Source: Pseudolabrys sp. (GTDB lineage: Bacteria; Pseudomonadota; Alphaproteobacteria; Rhizobiales; Xanthobacteraceae). Taken from it: a stretch of DNA of 8,315 nt. The stretch covers positions 1 to 8,315 of the forward strand of contig JAQSCR010000588.1 of the NCBI GenBank assembly GCA_029945495.1, in the 5' to 3' direction. Both the position numbers and the translations under genes were made by a program. Below the pieces are notes generated by a model. It worked only from the letters and a program-made list of their open reading frames with translations, had not been told where the DNA came from and did not search any database. This document shows, piece by piece, positions 6,745-8,315 of this stretch (the stretch's first letter is position 1; the number at the start of each line of letters is the position of its first letter).

Positions 6745-7656
6745 ATGAATCTCAAATCCGTCGATCTCAATTTGCTGATCGCATTCGATTCGCTGCTGTC
6801 TGAACTCAGCGTGTCGCGCGCTGCTGACAAGCTTGGCGTTACGCAGTCGGCGCTCAGTCACGCGCTCAAGCGATTGCGCGTGATGTTCAACGATCCGCTT
6901 CTGTACCGCGGGCCGCGCGGCATGGAGCCGACCGAGCGCGCGCTGTCGTTGATGCAACCCGTGAAGGCTATCCTCGCCGAAATCCATTCTATCGTCAGTA
7001 CACGAATCGTCTTTGATCCTGCGACGACCAAGCGGACTTTCAAGATTTCGATGAGCGATGCGATGAGCGTCGAAGCCTTGCCGTTGATCGTCCGTCGTCT
7101 GCGCAAGCTCGCGCCGGATATCGACTTGCTGATTTCCTCGTCCGGGCCTCGCGACGCTTGCGTCCGCATTGCCAACGACGAGATCGAGCTTGCGATCGGC
7201 GTTTTCCCGCACAAGCCGGATGGGTTTCGGCACGGCGATCTTTACCGCGATACTCTCGTCTGCGTTGCAGATCGCAAGCATCCATTGCTGAAGAAGGGGC
7301 GTATGGACGAAAAGTCCTACCTGGCCTCGCCGCACGTGACCGTCGCGCCTAATCTCGACTCCGGCGTCCAACTCGACGACATTTTTGTCGCAATGGGATT
7401 GGCGCGCCGCGTCGTGGCGACTGTTCCTCATTACATTGCGGTGCCGGCGCTGATACGCGGGACGGACCTGATCGCGCATACCCGCCGACGGCTCGTCAGT
7501 GTGCTGAGGACTTCGTCGAACCTTGTTGTCTTTCCGATTCCGATCCCGATTCGAATTCCGGAACTCGCGTTTGAGCAGATTTGGCACCCGCGCTACGAAG
7601 GCGACCCTGGGCATAGATGGCTGCGGACTCTCATTGCGGACGCGGTTGCCGCGTAG
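6745..7656 (+). CDS. LysR-family transcriptional regulator, probable activator of the divergent MFS/aldolase operon
   Basis: A 303-residue protein of normal LysR length. The winged helix-turn-helix occupies about residues 6-65, with SVSRAADKLGVTQSALSHAL at 22-41 as the recognition region, followed by RLR, FNDPLLYR and PTERAL. This N-terminus resembles the NodD/NahR-type branch (DLNLL, AFD, LL, SHALKRLR, DPL). The rest is the substrate-binding co-inducer domain, beginning about TFKISMSD and including ELAIGVFP. Such proteins usually bind the divergent promoter as tetramers and activate when the pathway metabolite is present, repressing their own gene. The start fits the family and has AGGG eight bases upstream. 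The gene ends only 12 bp before the repeated dehydrogenase tail, leaving no room for its own terminator. Confidence 0.92.
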   Translation: MNLKSVDLNLLIAFDSLLSELSVSRAADKLGVTQSALSHALKRLRVMFNDPLLYRGPRGMEPTERALSLMQPVKAILAEIHSIVSTRIVFDPATTKRTFKISMSDAMSVEALPLIVRRLRKLAPDIDLLISSSGPRDACVRIANDEIELAIGVFPHKPDGFRHGDLYRDTLVCVADRKHPLLKKGRMDEKSYLASPHVTVAPNLDSGVQLDDIFVAMGLARRVVATVPHYIAVPALIRGTDLIAHTRRRLVSVLRTSSNLVVFPIPIPIRIPELAFEQIWHPRYEGDPGHRWLRTLIADAVAA

Positions 7657-7668
7657 CTGAAAGCTGTT

Positions 7669-7775
7669 CCGCGCGCTTCTTCATGGACCGCATGCTGTCG
7701 GAAACCGCCACAAGGCTAGCGCGCATTCAGGCCGGCGCGGCGTCAACAATGGAATTGCCGGACGAGGCGTTTTAA
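7669..7775 (+). pseudogene. Detached 3' fragment of an acyl-CoA dehydrogenase gene (direct repeat, right copy)
   Basis: This segment encodes the final 34 residues of a DmdC-like dehydrogenase in frame, from ARFFMDRML to MELPDEAF, then TAA. It matches the intact gene's tail at 97 of 107 bases without gaps. The encoded differences are only Pro to Ser and Ser to Ala. It has no start codon for the family and no upstream dehydrogenase sequence: the LysR gene ends 12 bp before it. It uses AT-leaning codons (ACA, AGG, CTA, TTT, TAA) where the intact copy has ACG, CGT, CTG, TTC, TGA. It is either the displaced original tail or a donor-derived remnant; the sequence alone cannot decide. Confidence 0.9.
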
Positions 7776-7792
7776 GCCATTGATGCCGTCAC

Positions 7793-7817
7793 GCCGGCCG
7801 CGATAATCGCTGCCGGC
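7793..7817. terminator. GC-rich imperfect hairpin after the dehydrogenase tail fragment
   Basis: Arms 7793-7804 (gccggccgcgat) and 7806-7817 (atcgctgccggc) are complementary at 11 of 12 positions with almost no spacer, so the apical pairs must open to form a loop. It lies 18 bp after the fragment's TAA and 18 bp before the monooxygenase ATG. No T tract follows. It may be the ancestral dehydrogenase 3' hairpin, an mRNA-stabilising structure, or an operator for the monooxygenase. Confidence 0.3.
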
Positions 7818-7834
7818 CAGACGCGCGGGAAAAA

Positions 7835-8315
7835 ATGGCTAACCACAATCTGAAAATCGCCATCGTCGGCGGCGGCATCGGCGGCGCGGCGGCGGCGCTG
7901 TCCTTGCTCAAGGCCGGCTTCGACGTCCATGTCTACGAACAGACGCGGGCTCTGCGCGAGGTCGGCGCCGGTATCGTGCTGACGCCGAACGCCACGCGGG
8001 TGCTGCATCATCTCGGCTTCGCCGACGCGCTGGAGGCGCTCGGCGTCGCACCTGTGGCGTTCCGCCAGCGCCGCTGGGACGACGGCCGCACGCTGCTGTG
8101 CACGCCGGTGGTGCGCGAACCGGGCAAGCCCTCGACCTTCTTTACCTCGCACCGCTCCGACGTGCTTTTGATGCTGGCCGGACAGATTCCGCCCGACCGT
8201 CTGCATCTCGGCCATCAGTTGACGGGCTTCACCGATCATGGCGACCGCGTCGACATCAAAGTCGCCGACAAGCCGCCGGTCACCGCCGACATCATGATCG
8301 GCGCCGACGGCATTC
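7835..8315 (+). CDS. FAD-dependent monooxygenase, salicylate/6-hydroxynicotinate hydroxylase-like (N-terminal part)
   Basis: 160 codons are visible before the right edge cuts the gene; full members are about 380-400 residues. The N-terminal Rossmann FAD motif IAIVGGGIGGAAAALSL (residues 8-24) is followed by the acidic end of the second strand in VHVYEQ (E35) and the family element GAGIVLTPNATRVL (44-57). The sequence then runs through a substrate-domain strand to IGADGI (155-160), the start of the second FAD/NAD(P)H-binding DG motif. These flavoprotein hydroxylases use NAD(P)H and oxygen to hydroxylate aromatic or heteroaromatic acids; the substrate cannot be told from this half. The ATG at 7835 is preceded by a weak CGGGA. 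Codon use is GC-rich like the dehydrogenase, suggesting it is part of the backbone and formerly lay immediately after that gene. Confidence 0.88.
   Translation, partial: MANHNLKIAIVGGGIGGAAAALSLLKAGFDVHVYEQTRALREVGAGIVLTPNATRVLHHLGFADALEALGVAPVAFRQRRWDDGRTLLCTPVVREPGKPSTFFTSHRSDVLLMLAGQIPPDRLHLGHQLTGFTDHGDRVDIKVADKPPVTADIMIGADGI

Larger units (their letters stand above)
4160..7668. mobile_element. Probable inserted catabolic cassette (aldolase-MFS-LysR) bracketed by a direct repeat
   Basis: The three genes between the two dehydrogenase tails form a complete functional unit (enzyme, transporter, divergent regulator). The interval is visibly less GC-rich than the genes on either side; for example row 5041-5100 has 28 G+C of 60, against 43 of 60 in row 3721-3780. 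Its left edge abuts the dehydrogenase stop and its right edge lies 12 bp after the LysR stop. Excising it together with one tail copy would leave an intact dehydrogenase about 60 bp before the monooxygenase. No integrase, transposase or terminal inverted repeat is visible, so the mechanism is unknown; homologous recombination with donor DNA, or an integrase acting from elsewhere, are both possible. Confidence 0.55.

Noticed and set aside
6646..7614. Minus-strand open frame of 322 codons opposite the LysR gene
   Set aside because: Antisense shadow with no family resemblance; the plus-strand LysR frame is unambiguous.
4160..7668. Classical transposon or integrative element
   Set aside because: No transposase or integrase gene and no terminal inverted repeats are visible; 107-bp flanking repeats at 91% identity are far too long and divergent for a target-site duplication.
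7772..8239. Minus-strand open frame opposite the FAD monooxygenase
   Set aside because: The plus frame has the GxGxxG FAD motif and the later DG motif; the minus frame shows nothing recognisable.

Overview
The window looks like a chromosome segment of a GC-rich alphaproteobacterium, most likely a Rhizobiales member of the Bradyrhizobium/Rhodopseudomonas/Pseudolabrys type. This rests on the strongly GC-biased third codon positions, the characteristic N-terminus of a PodJ-like polarity protein, and the style of the acyl-CoA dehydrogenase and FAD monooxygenase genes. No species call is possible from the sequence alone. I see no tRNA, rRNA, CRISPR array or transposase.

Layout. From the left edge to 1974 (minus strand, C-terminus cut off) lies a PodJ-like polar localisation protein with a conserved N-terminal motif, a long coiled-coil-like middle and Pro/Gln-rich linkers. 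A 391-bp divergent intergenic region follows, with an inverted repeat and a motif occurring twice. Next is a complete DmdC-type acyl-CoA dehydrogenase (2366-4159, plus). Positions 4160-7668 hold a compact cassette: a DapA-fold class I aldolase family protein and an MFS transporter, co-oriented on the minus strand, and a divergently transcribed LysR-type regulator on the plus strand. From 7669 to 7775 there is a second copy, about 91% identical, of the last 107 bp of the acyl-CoA dehydrogenase gene, stop codon included. The window ends in the N-terminal 160 codons of an FAD-dependent aromatic-ring-type monooxygenase (7835 to the edge, plus).

How it fits together. The cassette reads as a self-contained uptake-and-catabolism module. 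The LysR regulator probably controls the divergent transporter/aldolase operon from a 133-bp shared promoter region, which carries an AT-rich 18-bp palindrome with -10-like hexamers on both strands. The substrate cannot be named; the aldolase keeps the Schiff-base lysine region but lacks the Thr-Thr and Tyr residues of true dihydrodipicolinate synthase.

The most notable observation is the repeated dehydrogenase tail. It brackets the three-gene cassette as a direct repeat, the cassette is visibly less GC-rich than its flanks, and removing it would place the dehydrogenase stop about 60 bp from the monooxygenase start. This suggests a catabolic cassette inserted at the 3' end of the dehydrogenase gene without breaking it, splitting an ancestral dehydrogenase-monooxygenase neighbourhood. 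Most differences between the two tails are synonymous, so they probably diverged as working coding sequences in separate lineages.
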